From positions 180,622,856-180,686,855 of the forward strand of contig JAHLJT010009419.1 in the NCBI GenBank assembly GCA_031308135.1: a stretch of 64,000 nt of DNA, given 5' to 3'. Under the pieces are notes generated by a model, which worked only from the letters and a program-made list of their open reading frames with translations, did no database searches and was not told the DNA's origin. The number at the start of each line of letters is the position of its first letter. The first letter of the stretch is position 1. The position numbers were made by a program, and so were the translations under genes. Positions 63,731 through 64,000 of the stretch are shown here, in pieces. The DNA is from Acheta domesticus (Eukaryota; Arthropoda; Insecta; Orthoptera; Gryllidae).

Positions 63731-64000
63731 AAAAGAATCACCTCATCATTAGCTCGTTTATCACTGAATACAACGCACACTTCTAAAACATCGCGATGAC
63801 GAAGTCACTTATCTTCCAGAACACGAATTCGAACGCATAGTACACTGGATGTGCACAGTATGTGAACCTTCGGTAGACTTAGTACTTCTTTAACACTCCC
63901 AACACAAACTGCAACGCATTTCAGAAAGTAATCGATATGTGCCTGACAAAAGAAAAATTGCAAAGCTTCGAAAATATCGAATCCTATTTCGCAGGTGATG
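63731..64000. other. Window end without recognised gene
   Basis: Mixed-composition DNA downstream of the TATA candidate. No open frame with a recognisable domain was found. Confidence 0.4.

Noticed and set aside
63796..63840. A 14-codon frame downstream of the TATA candidate.
   Set aside because: Too short, no signal peptide or domain, and no splice donor that would extend it.
50836..64000. Search for a paired-type homeodomain exon for the Pax gene.
   Set aside because: No translation resembling RRxRTTFxxxQLxxLE or VWFSNRRA was found on the plus strand.

Overview
The window is arthropod, almost certainly insect, nuclear DNA. It has AT-rich introns of tens of kilobases, short GC-rich exons joined by canonical GT-AG sites, and many eukaryotic transposable elements (TEs): hAT, piggyBac, mariner-like and Harbinger-like MITEs, tRNA-derived SINEs, and Jockey and R4/Dong non-LTR retrotransposons. 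I see no bacterial genes, CRISPR arrays or operons. The species cannot be named from the sequence; large introns suggest an insect with a large genome.

Two host genes are supported. The first is a Pax3/7 gene of the gooseberry/pairberry type on the + strand. Coding exon 1 (1255-1309) holds the start codon and the N-terminus [18 protein letters not shown]. Exon 2 (39906-40078) holds the first half of the paired domain. Exon 3 (50547-50835) holds the second half and the HSIDGILG octapeptide. The introns are about 38.6 kb and 10.5 kb. No homeodomain exon is visible, so the gene continues past the window or is incomplete here. The second gene lies antisense at 54467-63077 and encodes a complete 462-residue L-2-hydroxyglutarate dehydrogenase-like mitochondrial flavoenzyme in four coding exons, all joined in phase 2. 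If the Pax gene continues to the right, this enzyme gene is nested in Pax intron 3.

Layout: 1-305 LINE tail; 654-906 MITE; 907-1309 CpG island, 5' end and exon 1 of the Pax gene. Pax intron 1 (1310-39905) contains AT-rich DNA, a non-autonomous hAT (8926-9519), long GC-rich tandem repeats (9520-11430, 22020-25060, 29491-30015, 33080-33480), CpG-rich patches that may be regulatory, a Jockey insertion, SINEs and MITEs. Its last 700 bp are a tandem array in which the 3' splice site of exon 2 is present three times. Pax intron 2 (40079-50546) holds SINEs, two R4/Dong-clade copies seated in TAA repeats, and a hAT insertion ending 34 bp from exon 3. The right third holds the dehydrogenase gene, whose introns carry a 1.75-kb hAT with a nested piggyBac MITE, a mariner-type palindrome 12 bp from a splice donor, LINE fragments, a SINE and foldback elements. 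A TATA-type promoter near 63700 points out of the window.

Main theme of the hunt: TEs or TE-like inverted repeats abut several splice sites of both genes. These are the exon 2 and exon 3 acceptors of the Pax gene, and the exon 4 acceptor and exon 3 donor of the dehydrogenase. Most TE calls rest on target-site duplications that can be read directly.
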